From: Bos javanicus
Lineage: Eukaryota; Chordata; Mammalia; Artiodactyla; Bovidae
Assembly (NCBI RefSeq): GCF_032452875.1
Contig: NW_026893844.1
Span: 124,001-188,000, forward strand
Direction: 5' to 3'
Length of the DNA stretch: 64,000 nt
A program made the position numbers and the translations under genes. Positions 9,898 through 23,552 of the stretch are shown here, piece after piece. The notes below the pieces were generated by a model, which was not told the origin of the DNA, did not search any database, and saw only the letters and a list, made by a program, of their open reading frames with translations. Each line of letters opens with the position of its first letter. Positions within the stretch are counted from its first letter, which is position 1.

Positions 9898-10605
9898 TGG
9901 TGACCGAACAGGGACCTCAGGAGGCGATACTCAAAGAGCTGAGCAGACACGAACCACGGAATCAGCAGGCAATAAGCATGGAGCTCAGCAGTGACGAATC
10001 ATTCTGCTCAACTGGCAATAATCAAGCACGTGACCAGGCAGGAATCAGGCAGCTCAGATGGCAATTGTCATGCAGATGAGCCGGCAGGAATCACGCAGCT
10101 CAGCTGGCCCTGATCACGTGACTCTGCAGGCACTGATCACGTGGCTGATCAAGAGATCACGTGACTGAGCATGCACTGATCACGTGGCTATCATGCACTG
10201 ATGACGTGACTGTTCGGGCACTGATCACGTGGCTTATCAGGCAGTGATCACGTGACTGACAGGCGATGACTGTGCACGCACTGATCACGTGGCTATCATG
10301 CACTGATCACGTGACTGCGCATGCACTGATGACGTGGCTGTTCGGGCACTGATCACGTGTTTATCAGGCAGTGATCAGTGACTGACAGGCGCTGATCAGG
10401 GGACTGTGCACGCACTGATCAGGTGGCTGATCAGGAACTGGCCACCTGACCGTGCATGCAGTGATCACGTGGCTGGTCGTTCACTGATCACGTGATTATC
10501 ATACGGTGATCACGTGACTGAGAGGCGCTGATCACGTGACTGTGCCGTCAGTGATCACGTGTCTGAGCAGGCACTGATATCGTGACTGAGCATGCACTGA
10601 TCATG
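9898..10605 (+). repeat. Unit 7 internal segment, divergent class A
   Basis: Primer site reads TGGTGACC, a second mismatch (C to T at a CpG). The leader lacks the additional 46-bp copy and has private bases (CACGGAATC, CATTCTGCTC, AGATGGC). The array has GATCAAGAGATC and CACGTGGCTTATC. It has more private changes than any other A unit. Confidence 0.83.
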
Positions 10606-11206
10606 TGCCGGGAGCCGGGGAGGCATTCCACTCTGGACAAAGGTCATGAGGAAGGAGGCTCGGCATACGCAAATGCGGGATCGAGCCTCAGGAGTCCACC
10701 CAGATGTTCTCGAGCATCTCCCCCCAAAAAAACCGGAGTCTGCCTACTGTATTGCTTTGTGCTCTCACCTCTGATTTCACTGGGGGCTGTCCCCCACCAC
10801 CATCTCGCTCTCTCTGTCAAAGAGTTAACTTAGAGCTCCAATTCATAAAGTTCCTTGTCATTCTTCCCTTTAACTTCCAGCTGAGTCTCCATCTGGAGCG
10901 CGGAACCCACCACGCTTACTAATTATGCCTGGGCTGCTAAGACCCACTCGAGAAGGTGTCTAGGGTGAGGCACCTTTCGCTATTCGAGAGGGCGCCTCCG
11001 GCCTACGTAAGTGGTGCAAACTTCTTGTCTTGAAGTTTGATTGGTCTTCCGCATAAACCAAGCTACTCAGTCTCTTTTCTACACCGAATTTTCCTACTGA
11101 GCTCTCCTCATACTATTATTCTTGACATCTCTGATTAGCATATAAAGAGTCGCCTAGGCCATCTCTCCTTCGAATACCCTGGATCAGTTGGGGCTGGTCC
11201 CCGGCA
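10606..11206 (+). mobile_element. Complete LTR, 601 bp, A-side type before a chimeric unit
   Basis: GACAAAGG and CTACACCG as in A-to-B LTRs, but GCATAAACC and TATAAAGAG. GCATAAACC recurs only in the LTR at 37851. Confidence 0.86.
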
Positions 11207-11208
11207 GG

Positions 11209-12963
11209 TGGCGACCGAACAGGGACCTCAGGAGGCGATACTCAAAGAGCTGAGCAGACACGAACCACGCAATCAGCAGGCAATAAGCATGGAGCTCAGC
11301 AGTGACGAATCATGCTGCTCAACTGGCAATAATCAAGCACGTGACCAGGCAGGAATCACGCAGCTCAGCTGGCAATTGTCAAGCAGATGAGCCGGCAGGA
11401 ATCACGCAGCTCAGCAGGCCCTGATCACGTGACTCTGCAGGCACTGATCACGTGGCTGATCAAGTCACACGTATCACGTGACTGATCATGCACATGTATC
11501 ACGTGGCTGATCATGCACTGATCACGTGGCTATCATGCACTGATCACGTGGCTGATTGTGCAATGATCACGTAACTCATCATTCACTGGTCACGTGGCTT
11601 ATCATGCACTGATACCGTGACTGATCATGCGCTGATCACGTGACTGATCATGCACTGATCACGTGACTGATCATGCGCTCATCATGTTTGCTATCACACA
11701 CTGATGAAGTGCCTCTGGAGGCAATATACAAAGAGCAGAGTAGGCACGAATCATACAGTCAGCAGGCAATAATCATTGAACTCAGGTGTGAGGAATCATG
11801 CTGCTCAGCTGGCAATAATCAAGCAGCTGAGCAGGCAGGAATTACGCAGCACAGCTGGCAATTGTCAAGCAGATGACAGGCAGGAATCTTGCAGCTCAGA
11901 TTGCAATTGTCAAGCAGATGAACAGACAGTAATCACGCAGCTCAGCAGACCCTGATCACGTGACTGAGCATGCACTGTTCACGTGGCTGATCACACACCT
12001 GTCACGTGACTGATCATGCACTGATCACGTGGCACTCATGCACTGATCACATGGCTGATCATACTCTGCTCACGTAACTGATCATGCACATATCACGTGG
12101 CCATCATGCACTGCTCAAGTGGCTGGTCATGCAATGATCACGTAGCTACCATATACTGGTCACGTGATTCATCATGCACAGATCACGTAAATGATCATGC
12201 ACTGTTCAAGTGACTGATCATGTACTGATCACGTGACTGATCATGCACTGATCACATGGCTATCATGCACTGCTCACGTGGCTGATCATGCAGTGATCAT
12301 GTAGCATCCATGTACTGGTCACGTGACTGATCATGCACTGATCACGTAATTGATCCTGAACTGATCACGTGGCTCATCATGCACTGATCAGGTGACTGTT
12401 CACCCACTGATCACTTGACTGATCATGTACTGATCACGTGGCTATAATGCACTGATCACGTGGCTGATCATACACTGTTCACGAGCCAGGTCATGCACAG
12501 ATCACGTGACTAATCATGAACTGATCACGTGGCTATAATTCACTGATCACGTGGATTTCATACACTGATTACGTTCCTGTCATGCACAGATCACGTGACT
12601 AATCATGAACTGATCACGTAGGCATCATGCACTGATCACGTTGCTGATCATACACTGTTAACGTGTCTGATCATGCACTGATCACGTGGCTGATCATACA
12701 CTGCTCATGTAGCTAATCATGCACTTATGACGTGTCTATCATGCAGTGCTCACGTGGCTGATCCTGCAATGATCACGTAGCTAACATCTACTGGTCACGT
12801 GACTGATCATGCAAAGGTAACGTAATTGATCATGCACAGATCACGTGACTGATCATGCACTGATCACGTGGCTATCATGCACTACTCACGTGGCTGATCA
12901 TGCAATGATCACGTGACTGATCATGCACTGATCACGTGGCTATTATGCACTGCTCACGTGGCT
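11209..12963 (+). repeat. Unit 8 internal segment, chimeric B-leader/C-array
   Basis: The leader has GGCAATTGTC (not the C form GGCAACTGTC). The array starts CTGATCAAGTC as in B, then switches at about 11459-11470 to ACACGTATCACG as in C. The first array part differs from other C units until GCGCTCATC near 11673; from there it is nearly identical. Diverged leader copy at 11713-11963. Confidence 0.83.
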
Positions 12964-13274
12964 GAGCGCGGAACCCACCACGCTTACTAATTATGCCTGG
13001 GCTGCTAAGACCCACTCGAGAAGGTGTCTAGGGTGAGGCACCTTTCGCTATTCGAGAGGGCGCCTGCGGCCTACGTAAGTGGTGCAAACTTCTTGTCTTG
13101 AAGTTTGATTGGTCTTCCGCTTAAACCAAGCTACTCAGTCTCTTTTCTCCACCGAATTTTCCTACTGAGCTCTCCTCATACTATAATTCTTGACATCTCT
13201 GATTAGCATATAAAGAGTCGCCTAGGCCATCTCTCCTTCGAATACCCTGGATCAGTTGGGGCTGGTCCCCGGCA
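12964..13274 (+). mobile_element. 5'-truncated LTR, 311 bp
   Basis: CCTGCGGCC form; private CTATAATTC where others read CTATTATTC. Confidence 0.86.
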
Positions 13275-13276
13275 GG

Positions 13277-14053
13277 TGGCGACCGAACAGGGACCTCAGG
13301 AGGCGATACTCAAAGAGCTGAGCAGACACGAACCACGCAATCAGCAGGCAATAAGCATGGAGCTCAGCAGTGACGAATCATGCTGCTCAACTGGCAATAA
13401 TCAAGCACGTGACCAGGCAGGAATCACGTGCTCAGCTGGCAATTGTCAAGCAGATGAGCCGACAGGAATCACGCAGCTCAGCTGGCAATTGTCATGCAGA
13501 TGAGCCGGCAGGAATCACGCAGCTCAGCAGGCCCTGATCACGTGACTCTGCAGGCACTGATCACGTGGCTGATCAAGTCCAGATCACGTGACTGAGCATG
13601 CACTGATCACGTGGCTATCATGCACTGATGACGTGACTTGCACTGATGACGTGGCTGTTCGGCACTGATCCGTGTTTATCAGGCAGTGATCAGTGACTGA
13701 CAGGCGCTGATCATGGACTGTGCACGCACTGATCACGTGGCTATCATGCACTGATCACGTGACTGCGCATGCACTGATGACGTGGCTGTTCGGGCACTGA
13801 TCACGTGTTTATCAGGCAGTGATCAGTGACTGACAGGCGCTGATCAGGGGACTGTGCACGCACTGATCAGGTGGCTGATCAGGAACTGACCACCTGACCG
13901 TGCATGCAGTGATCACGTGGCTGGTCGTTCACTGATCACGTGATTATCATACGGTGATCACGTGACTGAGAGGCGCTGATCACGTGACTGTGCCGTCAGT
14001 GATCACGTGGCTGAGCAGGCACTGATATCGTGACTGAGCATGCACTGATCATG
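13277..14053 (+). repeat. Unit 9 internal segment, class A
   Basis: Private deletions: AATCACGTGCTCAG in the leader (two to three bases lost, creating a CACGTG), GACTTGCACTG and GATCCGTGTTT in the array. Confidence 0.85.
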
Positions 14054-14655
14054 TGCCGGGAGCCGGGGAGGCATTCCACTCTGGACAAAGGTCATGAGGA
14101 AGGAGGCTCGGCATACGCAAATGCGGGATCGAGCCTCAGGAGTCCACCCAGATGTTCTCGAGCATCTCCCCCCCAAAAAAACCGGAGTCTGCCTACTGTA
14201 TTGCTTTGTGCTCTCACCTCTGATTTCACTGGGGGCTGTCCCCCACCACCATCTCGCTCTCTCTGTCAAAGAGTTAACTTAGAGCTCCAATTCATAAAGT
14301 TCCTTGTCATTCTTCCCTTTAACTTCCAGCTGAGTCTCCATCTGGAGCGCGGAACCCACCACGCTTACTAATTATGCCTGGGCTGCTAAGACCCACTCGA
14401 GAAGGTGTCTAGGGTGAGGCACCTTTCGCTATTCGAGAGGGCGCCTCCGGCCTACGTAAGTGGTGCAAACTTCTTGTCTTGAAGTTTGATTGGTCTTCCG
14501 CGTAAACCAAGCTACTCAGTCTCTTTTCTACACCGAATTTTCCTACTGAGCTCTCCTCATACTATTATTCTTGACATCTCTGATTAGCATATAAATAGTC
14601 GCCTAGGCCATCTCTCCTTCGAATACCCTGGATCAGTTGGGGCTGGTCCCCGGCA
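14054..14655 (+). mobile_element. Complete LTR, 602 bp, A-to-B type
   Basis: Standard A-to-B bases including TATAAATAG. Confidence 0.86.
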
Positions 14656-14657
14656 GG

Positions 14658-15420
14658 TGGCGACCGAACAGGGACCTCAGGAGGCGATACTCAAAGAGCT
14701 GAGCAGACACGAACCACGCAATCAGCAGGCAAAAAGCATGGAGCTCAGCAGTGACGAATCATGCTGCTCAACTGGCAATAATCAAGCACGTGACCAGGCA
14801 GGAATCACGCAGCTCAGCTGGCAATTGTCAAGCAGATGAGCCGGCAGGAATCACGCAGCTCAGCAGGCCCTGATCACGTGACTCTGCAGGCACTGATCAC
14901 GTGGCTGATCAAGTCCAGATCACGTGACTGAGCATGCACTGATCACGCGGCTATCATGCACTGATGACGTGACTGCGCATGCACTGATGACGTGGCTGAT
15001 CGGGCACTGATCACATGGCTCATCATGCACTGATCACGTGTTTATCAGGCAATGATCAGTGACTGACAGGCGCTGATCATGGGACTGTGCACGCACTGAT
15101 CACGTGGCTATCATGCACTGATCACGTGACTGCGCATGCACTGATGACGTGGCTGTTCGGGCACTGATCACGTGTTTATCAGGCAGTGATCAGTGACTGA
15201 CAGGCACTGATCAGGGGACTGTGCACGCACTGATCAGGTGGCTGATCAGGAACTGACCACCTGACCACGCATGCAGTGATCACGTGGCTGGTCGTTCACT
15301 GATCACGTGTTTATCCTACGGTGATCACGTGACTGAGAGGCGCTGATCACGTGACTGTACCGTCAGTGATCACGTGGCTGAGCAGGCACTGATATCGTGA
15401 CTGAGCATGCACTGATCATG
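14658..15420 (+). repeat. Unit 10 internal segment, class B
   Basis: Standard B, 763 bp. Confidence 0.85.
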
Positions 15421-16021
15421 TGCCGGGAGCCGGGGAGGCATTCCACTCTGGAAAAAGGTCATGAGGAAGGAGGCTCGGCATACGCAAATGCGGGATGGAG
15501 CCACAGGAGTCCACCCGGATGTTCTCGAGCATCTCCCCCCCAAAAAACCGGAGTCTGCCTACTGTATTGCTTTGTGCTCTCACCTCTGATTTCACTGGGG
15601 GCTGTCCCCCACCACCATCTCGCTCTCTCTGTCAAAGAGTTAACTTAGAGCTCCAATTCATAAAGTTCCTTGTCATTCTTCCCTTTAACTTCCAGCTGAG
15701 TCTCCATCTGGAGCGCGGAACCCACCACACTTACTAATTATGCCTGGGCTGCTAAGACCCACTCGAGAAGGTGTCTAGGGTGAGGCACCTTTCGCTATTC
15801 GAGAGGGCGCCTGCGGCCTACGTAAGTGGTGCAAACTTCTTGTCTTGAAGTTTGATTGGTCTTCCGCGTAAACCAAGCTACTCAGTCTCTTTTCTCCACC
15901 GAATTTTCCTACTGAGCTCTCCTCATACTATTATTCTTGACATCTCTGATTAGCATATAAAGAGTCGCCTAGGCCATCTCTCCTTCGAATACCCTGGATC
16001 AGTTGGGGCTGGTCCCCGGCA
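15421..16021 (+). mobile_element. Complete LTR, 601 bp, B-to-C type
   Basis: Standard B-to-C bases; tract of 7 C and 6 A. Confidence 0.86.
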
Positions 16022-16023
16022 GG

Positions 16024-17772
16024 TGGCGACCGAACAGGGACCTCAGGAGGCGATACTCAAAGAGCTGAGCAGACACGAACCACGCAATCAGCAGGCAATA
16101 AGCATGGAGCTCAGCAGTGACGAATCATGCTGCTCAACTGGCAATAATCAAGCACGTGACCAGGCAGGAATCACGCAGCTCAGCTGGCAACTGTCAAGCA
16201 GATGAGCCGGCAGGAATCACGCAGCTCAGCAGGCCCTGATCACGTGACTCTGCAGGCACTGATCACGTGGCTGATCACACACGTATCACGTGACTGATCA
16301 TGCACTGATCACGTGGCTATCATGCACTGATCACGTGGCAATCATGCACTGATCACGTGGCTGATTATGCAATGATCACGTAATTGATCATTCACTGATC
16401 ACGTGGCTGATCATGCACTGATACCGTGACTGATCATGCACTGATCACGTGACGGATCATGCACTGATCATGTGACTGATCATGCGCTCATCATGTTTGC
16501 TATCATACACTGATGAAGTGCCTCTGGAGGCAATATACAAAGAGCAGAGTAGGCACGAATCATACAGTCAGCAGGCAATAATCATTGAACTCAGGTGTGA
16601 GGAATCATGCTGCTCAGCTGGCAATAATCAAGCAGCTGAGCAGGCAGGAATTACGCAGCACAGCTGGCAATTGTCAAGCAGATGACAGGCAGGAATCTTG
16701 CAGCTCAGATTGCAATTGTCAAGCAGATGAACAGACAGTAATCACGCAGCTCAGCAGACCCTGATCACGTGACTGAGCATGCACTGTTCACGTGGCTGAT
16801 CACACACCTGTCACGTGACTGATCATGCACTGATCACGTGGCACTCATGCACTGATCACATGGCTGATCATACTCTGCTCACGTAACTGATCATGCACAT
16901 ATCACGTGGCCATCATGCACTGCTCAAGTGGCTGGTCATGCAATGATCACGTAGCTACCATATACTGGTCACGTGATTCATCATGCACAGATCACGTAAA
17001 TGATCATGCACTGTTCAAGTGACTGATCATGTACTGATCACGTGACTGATCATGCACTGATCACATGGCTATCATGCACTGCTCACGTGGCTGATCATGC
17101 AGTGATCATGTAGCATCCATGTACTGGTCACGTGACTGATCATGCACTGATCACGTAATTGATCCTGAACTGATCACGTGGCTCATCATGCACTGATCAG
17201 GTGACTGTTCACCCACTGATCACTTGACTGATCATGTACTGATCACGTGGCTATAATGCACTGATCACGTGGCTGATCATACACTGTTCACGAGCCAGGT
17301 CATGCACAGATCACGTGACTAATCATGAACTGATCACGTGGCTATAATTCACTGATCACGTGGATTTCATACACTGATTACGTTCCTGTCATGCACAGAT
17401 CACGTGACTAATCATGAACTGATCACGTAGGCATCATGCACTGATCACGTTGCTGATCATACACTGTTAACGTGTCTGATCATGCACTGATCACGTGGCT
17501 GATCATACACTGCTCATGTAGCTAATCATGCACTTATGACGTGTCTATCATGCAGTGCTCACGTGGCTGATCCTGCAATGATCACGTAGCTAACATCTAC
17601 TGGTCACGTGACTGATCATGCAAAGGTAACGTAATTGATCATGCACAGATCACGTGACTGATCATGCACTGATCACGTGGCTATCATGCACTACTCACGT
17701 GGCTGATCATGCAATGATCACGTGACTGATCATGCACTGATCACGTGGCTATTATGCACTGCTCACGTGGCT
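16024..17772 (+). repeat. Unit 11 internal segment, class C
   Basis: Diverged leader copy at 16522-16772; matches unit 3. Confidence 0.86.
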
Positions 17773-18083
17773 GAGCGCGGAACCCACCACGCTTACTAAT
17801 TATGCCTGGGCTGCTAAGACCCACTCGAGAAGGTGTCTAGGGTGAGGCACCTTTCGCTATTCGAGAGGGCGCCTCCGGCCTACGTAAGTGGTGCAAACTT
17901 CTTGTCTTGAAGTTTGATTGGTCTTCCGCTTAAACCAAGCTACTCAGTCTCTTTTCTCCACCGAATTTTCCTACTGAGCTCTCCTCATACTATTATTCTT
18001 GACATCTCTGATTAGCATATAAAGAGTCGCCTAGGCCATCTCTCCTTCGAATACCCTGGATCAGTTGGGGCTGGTCCCCGGCA
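17773..18083 (+). mobile_element. 5'-truncated LTR, 311 bp
   Basis: CCTCCGGCC and CTTAAACC, as in the copy at 4770. Confidence 0.86.
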
Positions 18084-18085
18084 GG

Positions 18086-18867
18086 TGGCGACCGAACAGG
18101 GACCTCAGGAGGCGATACTCAAAGAGCTGAGCAGACACGAACCACGCAATCAGCAGGCAATAAGCATGGAGCTCAGCAGTGACGAATCATGCTGCTCAAC
18201 TGGCAATAATCAAGCACGTGACCAGGCAGGAATCACGCAGCTCAGCTGGCAATTGTCAAGCAGATGAGCCGACAGGAATCACGCAGCTCAGCTGGCAATT
18301 GTCATGCAGATGAGCCGGCAGGAATCACGCAGCTCAGCAGGCCCTGATCACGTGACTCTGCAGGCACTGATCACGTGGCTGATCAAGTCCAGATCACGTG
18401 ACTGAGCATGCACTGATCACGTGGCTATCATGCACTGATGACGTGACTGTGCACTGATGACGTGGCTGTTCGGGCACTGATCACGTGTTTATCAGGCAGT
18501 GATCAGTGACTGACAGGCGCTGATCATGGGACTGTGCACGCACTGATCACGTGGCTATCATGCACTGATCACGTGACTGCGCATGCACTGATGACGTGGC
18601 TGTTCGGGCACTGATCACGTGTTTATCAGGCAGTGATCAGTGACTGACAGGCGCTGATCAGGGGACTGTGAACGCACTGATCAGGTGGCTGATCAGGAAC
18701 TGACCACCTGACCGTGCATGCAGTGATCACGTGGCTGGTCGTTCACTGATCACGTGATTATCATACGGTGATCACGTGACTGAGAGGCGCTGATCACGTG
18801 ACTGTGCCGTCAGTGATCACGTGTCTGAGCAGGCACTGATATCGTGACTGAGCATGCACTGATCATG
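18086..18867 (+). repeat. Unit 12 internal segment, class A (long)
   Basis: Array has GTGACTGTGCACTG, a small deletion, and GTGAACGCAC in place of GTGCACGCAC. Confidence 0.85.
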
Positions 18868-19470
18868 TGCCGGGAGCCGGGGAGGCATTCCACTCTGGAC
18901 AAAGGTCATGAGGAAGGAGGCTCGGCATACGCAAATGCGGGATCGAGCCTCAGGAGTCCACCCAGATGTTCTCGAGCATCTCCCCCCCAAAAAAAACCGG
19001 AGTCTGCCTACTGTATTGCTTTGTGCTCTCACCTCTGATTTCACTGGGGGCTGTCCCCCACCACCATCTCGCTCTCTCTGTCAAAGAGTTAACTTAGAGC
19101 TCCAATTCATAAAGTTCCTTGTCATTCTTCCCTTTAACTTCCAGCTGAGTCTCCATCTGGAGCGCGGAACCCACCACGCTTACTAATTATGCCTGGGCTG
19201 CTAAGACCCACTCGAGAAGGTGTCTAGGGTGAGGCACCTTTCGCTATTCGAGAGGGCGCCTCCGGCCTACGTAAGTGGTGCAAACTTCTTGTCTTGAAGT
19301 TTGATTGGTCTTCCGCGTAAACCAAGCTACTCAGTCTCTTTTCTACACCGAATTTTCCTACTGAGCTCTCCTCATACTATTATTCTTGACATCTCTGATT
19401 AGCATATAAATAGTCGCCTAGGCCATCTCTCCTTCGAATACCCTGGATCAGTTGGGGCTGGTCCCCGGCA
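18868..19470 (+). mobile_element. Complete LTR, 603 bp, A-to-B type
   Basis: Standard A-to-B bases. Confidence 0.86.
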
Positions 19471-19472
19471 GG

Positions 19473-20235
19473 TGGCGACCGAACAGGGACCTCAGGAGGC
19501 GATACTCAAAGAGCTGAGCAGACACGAACCACGCAATCAGCAGGCAAAAAGCATGGAGCTCAGCAGTGACGAATCATGCTGCTCAACTGGCAATAATCAA
19601 GCACGTGACCAGGCAGGAATCACGCAGCTCAGCTGGCAATTGTCAAGCAGATGAGCCGGCAGGAATCACGCAGCTCAGCAGGCCCTGATCACGTGACTCT
19701 GCAGGCACTGATCACGTGGCTGATCAAGTCCAGATCACGTGACTGAGCATGCACTGATCACGCGGCTATCATGCACTGATGACGTGACTGCGCATGCACT
19801 GATGACGTGGCTGATCGGGCACTGATCACATGGCTCATCATGCACTGATCACGTGTTTATCAGGCAATGATCAGTGACTGACAGGCGCTGATCATGGGAC
19901 TGTGCACGCACTGATCACGTGGCTATCATGCACTGATCACGTGACTGCGCATGCACTGATGACGTGGCTGTTCGGGCACTGATCACGTGTTTATCAGGCA
20001 GTGATCAGTGACTGACAGGCACTGATCAGGGGACTGTGCACGCACTGATCAGGTGGCTGATCAGGAACTGACCACCTGACCACGCATGCAGTGATCACGT
20101 GGCTGGTCGTTCACTGATCACGTGTTTATCCTACGGTGATCACGTGACTGAGAGGCGCTGATCACGTGACTGTACCGTCAGTGATCACGTGGCTGAGCAG
20201 GCACTGATATCGTGACTGAGCATGCACTGATCATG
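19473..20235 (+). repeat. Unit 13 internal segment, class B
   Basis: Standard B, 763 bp. Confidence 0.85.
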
Positions 20236-20836
20236 TGCCGGGAGCCGGGGAGGCATTCCACTCTGGAAAAAGGTCATGAGGAAGGAGGCTCGGCATACGC
20301 AAATGCGGGATGGAGCCACAGGAGTCCACCCGGATGTTCTCGAGCATCTCCCCCCCAAAAAACCGGAGTCTGCCTACTGTATTGCTTTGTGCTCTCACCT
20401 CTGATTTCACTGGGGGCTGTCCCCCACCACCATCTCGCTCTCTCTGTCAAAGAGTTAACTTAGAGCTCCAATTCATAAAGTTCCTTGTCATTCTTCCCTT
20501 TAACTTCCAGCTGAGTCTCCATCTGGAGCGCGGAACCCACCACACTTACTAATTATGCCTGGGCTGCTAAGACCCACTCGAGAAGGTGTCTAGGGTGAGG
20601 CACCTTTCGCTATTCGAGAGGGCGCCTGCGGCCTACGTAAGTGGTGCAAACTTCTTGTCTTGAAGTTTGATTGGTCTTCCGCGTAAACCAAGCTACTCAG
20701 TCTCTTTTCTCCACCGAATTTTCCTACTGAGCTCTCCTCATACTATTATTCTTGACATCTCTGATTAGCATATAAAGAGTCGCCTAGGCCATCTCTCCTT
20801 CGAATACCCTGGATCAGTTGGGGCTGGTCCCCGGCA
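20236..20836 (+). mobile_element. Complete LTR, 601 bp, B-to-C type
   Basis: Standard B-to-C bases; tract of 7 C and 6 A as in the copy at 15421. Confidence 0.86.
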
Positions 20837-20838
20837 GG

Positions 20839-22587
20839 TGGCGACCGAACAGGGACCTCAGGAGGCGATACTCAAAGAGCTGAGCAGACACGAACCACGC
20901 AATCAGCAGGCAATAAGCATGGAGCTCAGCAGTGACGAATCATGCTGCTCAACTGGCAATAATCAAGCACGTGACCAGGCAGGAATCACGCAGCTCAGCT
21001 GGCAACTGTCAAGCAGATGAGCCGGCAGGAATCACGCAGCTCAGCAGGCCCTGATCACGTGACTCTGCAGGCACTGATCACGTGGCTGATCACACACGTA
21101 TCACGTGACTGATCATGCACTGATCACGTGGCTATCATGCACTGATCACGTGGCAATCATGCACTGATCACGTGGCTGATTATGCAATGATCACGTAACT
21201 GATCATTCACTGATCACGTGGCTGATCATGCACTGATACCGTGACTGATCATGCACTGATCACGTGACGGATCATGCACTGATCATGTGACTGATCATGC
21301 GCTCATCATGTTTGCTATCATACACTGATGAAGTGCCTCTGGAGGCAATATACAAAGAGCAGAGTAGGCACGAATCATACAGTCAGCAGGCAATAATCAT
21401 TGAACTCAGGTGTGAGGAATCATGCTGCTCAGCTGGCAATAATCAAGCAGCTGAGCAGGCAGGAATTACGCAGCACAGCTGGCAATTGTCAAGCAGATGA
21501 CAGGCAGGAATCTTGCAGCTCAGATTGCAATTGTCAAGCAGATGAACAGACAGTAATCACGCAGCTCAGCAGACCCTGATCACGTGACTGAGCATGCACT
21601 GTTCACGTGGCTGATCACACACCTGTCACGTGACTGATCATGCACTGATCACGTGGCACTCATGCACTGATCACATGGCTGATCATACTCTGCTCACGTA
21701 ACTGATCATGCACATATCACGTGGCCATCATGCACTGCTCAAGTGGCTGGTCATGCAATGATCACGTAGCTACCATATACTGGTCACGTGATTCATCATG
21801 CACAGATCACGTAAATGATCATGCACTGTTCAAGTGACTGATCATGTACTGATCACGTGACTGATCATGCACTGATCACATGGCTATCATGCACTGCTCA
21901 CGTGGCTGATCATGCAGTGATCATGTAGCATCCATGTACTGGTCACGTGACTGATCATGCACTGATCACGTAATTGATCCTGAACTGATCACGTGGCTCA
22001 TCATGCACTGATCAGGTGACTGTTCACCCACTGATCACTTGACTGATCATGTACTGATCACGTGGCTATAATGCACTGATCACGTGGCTGATCATACACT
22101 GTTCACGAGCCAGGTCATGCACAGATCACGTGACTAATCATGAACTGATCACGTGGCTATAATTCACTGATCACGTGGATTTCATACACTGATTACGTTC
22201 CTGTCATGCACAGATCACGTGACTAATCATGAACTGATCACGTAGGCATCATGCACTGATCACGTTGCTGATCATACACTGTTAACGTGTCTGATCATGC
22301 ACTGATCACGTGGCTGATCATACACTGCTCATGTAGCTAATCATGCACTTATGACGTGTCTATCATGCAGTGCTCACGTGGCTGATCCTGCAATGATCAC
22401 GTAGCTAACATCTACTGGTCACGTGACTGATCATGCAAAGGTAACGTAATTGATCATGCACAGATCACGTGACTGATCATGCACTGATCACGTGGCTATC
22501 ATGCACTACTCACGTGGCTGATCATGCAATGATCACGTGACTGATCATGCACTGATCACGTGGCTATTATGCACTGCTCACGTGGCT
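20839..22587 (+). repeat. Unit 14 internal segment, class C
   Basis: Private GTAACTGATCATTC (others GTAATTG). Diverged leader copy at 21337-21587. Confidence 0.86.
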
Positions 22588-22898
22588 GAGCGCGGAACCC
22601 ACCACGCTTACTAATTATGCCTGGGCTGCTAAGACCCACTCGAGAAGGTGTCTAGGGTGAGGCACCTTTCGCTATTCGAGAGGGCGCCTCCGGCCTACGT
22701 AAGTGGTGCAAACTTCTTGTCTTGAAGTTTGATTGGTCTTCCGCTTAAACCAAGCTACTCAGTCTCTTTTCTCCACCGAATTTTCCTACTGAGCTCTCCT
22801 CATACTATTATTCTTGACATCTCTGATTAGCATATAAAGAGTCGCCTAGGCCATCTCTCCTTCGAATACCCTGGATCAGTTGGGGCTGGTCCCCGGCA
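22588..22898 (+). mobile_element. 5'-truncated LTR, 311 bp
   Basis: CCTCCGGCC and CTTAAACC form. Confidence 0.86.
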
Positions 22899-22900
22899 GG

Positions 22901-23552
22901 TGGCGACCGAACAGGGACCTCAGGAGGCGATACTCAAAGAGCTGAGCAGACACGAACCACGCAATCAGCAGGCAATAAGCATGGAGCTCAGCAGTGACGA
23001 ATCATGCTGCTCAACTGGCAATAATCAAGCACGTGACCAGGCAGGAATCACGCAGCTCAGCTGGCAATTGTCAAGCAGATGAGCCGACAGGAATCACGCA
23101 GCTCAGCTGGCAATTGTCATGCAGATGAGCCGGCAGGAATCACGCAGCTCAGCAGGCCCTGATCACGTGACTCTGCAGGCACTGATCACGTGGCTGATCA
23201 AGTCCAGATCACGTGACTGAGCATGCACTGATCACGTGGCTATCATGCACTGATCACGTGACTGCGCATGCACTGATGACGTGGCTGTTCGGGCACTGAT
23301 CACGTGTTTATCAGGCAGTGATCAGTGACTGACAGGCGCTGATCAGGGGACTGTGCACGCACTGATCAGGTGGCTGATCAGGAACTGGCCACCTGACCGT
23401 GCATGCAGTGATCACGTGGCTGGTCGTTCACTGATCACGTGATTATCATACGGTGATCACGTGACTGAGAGGCGCTGATCACGTGACTGTGCCGTCAGTG
23501 ATCACGTGTCTGAGCAGGCACTGATATCGTGACTGAGCATGCACTGATCATG
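22901..23552 (+). repeat. Unit 15 internal segment, class A (short)
   Basis: Lacks about 130 bp of array relative to unit 12. The join reads GGCTATCATGCACTGATCAC near 23240, consistent with exchange between two GGCTATCATGCACTGAT copies. Confidence 0.85.

Larger units (their letters stand above)
9897..13275 (+). repeat. Contracted higher-order repeat 3, two units, 3379 bp
   Basis: Only two units are present, at 9897 (divergent A, 1311 bp) and 11208 (chimeric B/C, 2068 bp). A whole ~1.37-kb unit equivalent is missing compared with neighbours. The second unit has B-side LTR and leader features but a C-type array, so the loss looks like an exchange between misaligned B and C units. Confidence 0.82.
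13276..18084 (+). repeat. Higher-order repeat 4, A-B-C, 4809 bp
   Basis: Units begin at 13276, 14657 and 16023. The A unit has several small private deletions in leader and array. Confidence 0.85.
18085..22899 (+). repeat. Higher-order repeat 5, A-B-C, 4815 bp (long form)
   Basis: Units begin at 18085, 19472 and 20838. First half of a 9501-bp super-period with the next block. Confidence 0.85.
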
